52,437 nt of DNA, taken from contig NZ_MKXB01000162.1 in assembly GCF_001865245.1 (NCBI RefSeq), positions 1 through 52,437 on the forward strand, read 5' to 3'. Shown in pieces: positions 51,223 to 52,437 of the stretch. The stretch's first letter is position 1. Each line of letters begins with the position of its first letter. The DNA is from Streptomyces sp. CC53. Lineage in GTDB: Bacteria; Actinomycetota; Actinomycetes; Streptomycetales; Streptomycetaceae. A program made the translations under genes and the position numbers. The notes beneath the pieces are model-generated. The model saw only the letters and a program-made list of their open reading frames with translations. It had not been told where the DNA came from and did not search any database.

Positions 51223-52038
51223 CTAGCGGCGGGCGCGGGCGCTGCCGGCCGTGGCGTGCGTGCGGGCCGCAGCGGCCGGTTTGCGGGTGCGGGGCCGGGC
51301 GGAGGCCCAGGAGTGGCGGGCCCAGGTAGCGGCGCGGGCGGCGGTGATGCGGGCCTGTTGCCAGGCGCCGAGTTCCGAGGGCCGCACCGACACCGAGGTC
51401 GTGCGGATCCACTTCGAGGGCGGTACGTGACCGCGGGGACGCATGACCGGCCGAGGGTCGGCGAGCGCCGTGGAGAAGTTCTCGATCAGATGCATCGGGG
51501 TCGTGGCCGAGAAGACAGCGTCCCAGGTCCGGCCGTGCTCGGTGCGGGCTCCGGCCCACCAGTGGGCCTGGCCGGGCCCGGTCTGGTGGAACTGCAGCCA
51601 CGCGTTGTGGTCCGGGCTGACGGCGGTGAAGTGCTGGGAGCGATCGGTCTCCCAGCGCTGCTGCTGGAGCGGGGCCCAGGGGTTGGGGGCGTGGGCGGAG
51701 CGCTCGCGGGTGAGGGCGTCGGTGAAACCGGCGACGATCTCCACGGGCGTCTGCCGGGTGAAGGTGACGTGCCATCCGGGCTCGGTGGCGGTCGCCTGCC
51801 CCTGGACCTGCCAGCCGCCCGGCCGGCCGTTCGGGTCGTAGACGACGCGGACCAGGTGGTCGGAGCGGTCGAAGACGACCGGTCCGCCGGTTGTCGAGCG
51901 GTCCGTCCAGCCGGAGGCGCGCAGGAACTCGGTCACGTGCCGGATGTCGCCGCCTCCGGCCAGGTGCCGGGGCTCGACGAGGTAGTGCTGTTCGGCGTGA
52001 TCACCACCACCCCACGTCGGGTGCTGCTTGCGGGTCAC
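51223..52038 (-). CDS. DUF317-like protein (paralogue 3)
   Basis: 271 residues from GTG 52038 with GGAGG five bases upstream; the GTG overlaps the preceding stop. Modules: LVEPRHLAGGGDIRHVTEFL with RQTPVEIVAGFTDALTRERS, then PLQQQRWETDRSQHFTAVSP with ATTPMHLIENFSTALADPRP. The C-terminus is strongly basic (ARPRTRKPAAAARTHATAG), suggesting nucleic acid contact. The clearest DUF317 member of the three; role in transfer or element maintenance is unknown. Confidence 0.77.
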   Translation of the reverse strand: MTRKQHPTWGGGDHAEQHYLVEPRHLAGGGDIRHVTEFLRASGWTDRSTTGGPVVFDRSDHLVRVVYDPNGRPGGWQVQGQATATEPGWHVTFTRQTPVEIVAGFTDALTRERSAHAPNPWAPLQQQRWETDRSQHFTAVSPDHNAWLQFHQTGPGQAHWWAGARTEHGRTWDAVFSATTPMHLIENFSTALADPRPVMRPRGHVPPSKWIRTTSVSVRPSELGAWQQARITAARAATWARHSWASARPRTRKPAAAARTHATAGSARARR

Positions 52039-52436
52039 CGGTGCCTCCGTACGACGAGCGGTGCTGGCACCGGGGGCTTCGCGGCCTCACCGGCGGAAGG
52101 GCTGCGGTCTGCGGAGGCGGTGAGGGTGTCGAGGTGTTCTTCGAGGTCGAGACCGATGTCGTGGAGTTCGTTGGCGGCGCGGCCGAGGGCGAGCCACACC
52201 TCGGGAGGCAGCAGCCCGCGCGTGGCTTGGTCCTGGGCGAAGCGGCTCGCGGTCGTGACCAGGGCGGTGAACTGGGTGAGGACGCCGTCCTTGGGGTCGA
52301 AGAGATGCTGCAGGACCTGGGCGGTGTCGGGCTGCGTGAGCCCGTGCTGGGTCAGGTACTGGTTGAGCAGGGCGAGGCGGGTGGCGATGTTGCGGGCGTG
52401 ATACGCGCCGTAGGCGGTCGGGGCGGGGCGGTTGTT
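52035..52436 (-). CDS. Hypothetical protein, 3' part only (cut by the window edge)
   Basis: The frame is open from the right edge to TGA at 52035-52037, overlapping the next GTG. At least 133 residues: PAPTAYGAYHARNIATRLAL, then LTQYLT-like NQYLTQHGLTQPDTAQVLQH, WLALGRAANELHDIGLDLEE and a Pro/Ala tail ending VVRRHR. Helical and soluble; resembles small accessory proteins of streptomycete conjugative elements. The start lies outside the window. Confidence 0.6.
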   Translation of the reverse strand, partial: NNRPAPTAYGAYHARNIATRLALLNQYLTQHGLTQPDTAQVLQHLFDPKDGVLTQFTALVTTASRFAQDQATRGLLPPEVWLALGRAANELHDIGLDLEEHLDTLTASADRSPSAGEAAKPPVPAPLVVRRHR

Positions 52437-52437
52437 C

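Overview
The window is high-GC DNA with the codon use, leaderless promoters (a TANNNT-like -10 placed 6-8 nt before the start codon) and gene families of a streptomycete (Streptomyces or a close relative). No rRNA, tRNA, CRISPR array, transposase or integrase was recognised.

Positions 1-22.7 kb look like ordinary chromosome. They hold a family 2 glycosyltransferase; a sugar ABC importer (lipoprotein, permease, ATPase) followed by a ROK kinase and a membrane-anchored protein; a fused PcaD/PcaC-type protein that lacks the expected nucleophilic serine; an MBL-fold hydrolase; exonuclease III; a secreted S15-type hydrolase; an L,D-transpeptidase lipoprotein; gamma-glutamyltransferase; and several conserved hypothetical genes. 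From 17.5 to 22.7 kb lies a reductive pyrimidine (uracil) degradation operon: beta-ureidopropionase, class III aminotransferase, dihydropyrimidinase and a luciferase-like F420-type oxidoreductase. The dihydropyrimidinase is present as a truncated 5' copy followed by a complete copy whose first ~560 bp have different codon choice, as if a foreign gene start had been spliced onto the native gene.

Positions 22.7-32.1 kb are accessory: two PD-(D/E)XK-type nuclease-like genes, an F420/FMN split-barrel protein, an EEP-family nuclease, a 2'-5' RNA ligase remnant, a sugar-nucleotide reductase coupled to a MazG-like gene, an APH-like kinase and hypothetical genes in mixed orientation. Two related ~55-bp hairpin elements flank one of the nuclease genes.

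Positions 32.2-52.4 kb are one long array on the minus strand and look like part of an integrative or conjugative element: three tandem DUF317-like paralogues, a VirD4/TraG coupling protein, an RHH/RAMA-like protein, a PP-loop (PAPS reductase-like) ATPase coupled to a C5-cytosine methyltransferase and a DnaB-N-only protein. At the distal end sits a complete three-gene PIWI-RE cassette: restriction-endonuclease-fold protein, DinG-like Fe-S helicase and pPIWI_RE protein. Their reading frames overlap and they follow an AT-rich promoter region. The family is a predicted guide-dependent defence system related to Argonautes.

Two odd patterns run through the element. Several genes lack a canonical start where the Shine-Dalgarno sequence demands one and instead show ATC at the right spacing. 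Several accessory genes also carry apparent single-base frameshifts, mostly in or near G/C runs, which may be sequencing errors or real decay. The element continues past the right edge; its attachment sites were not found.
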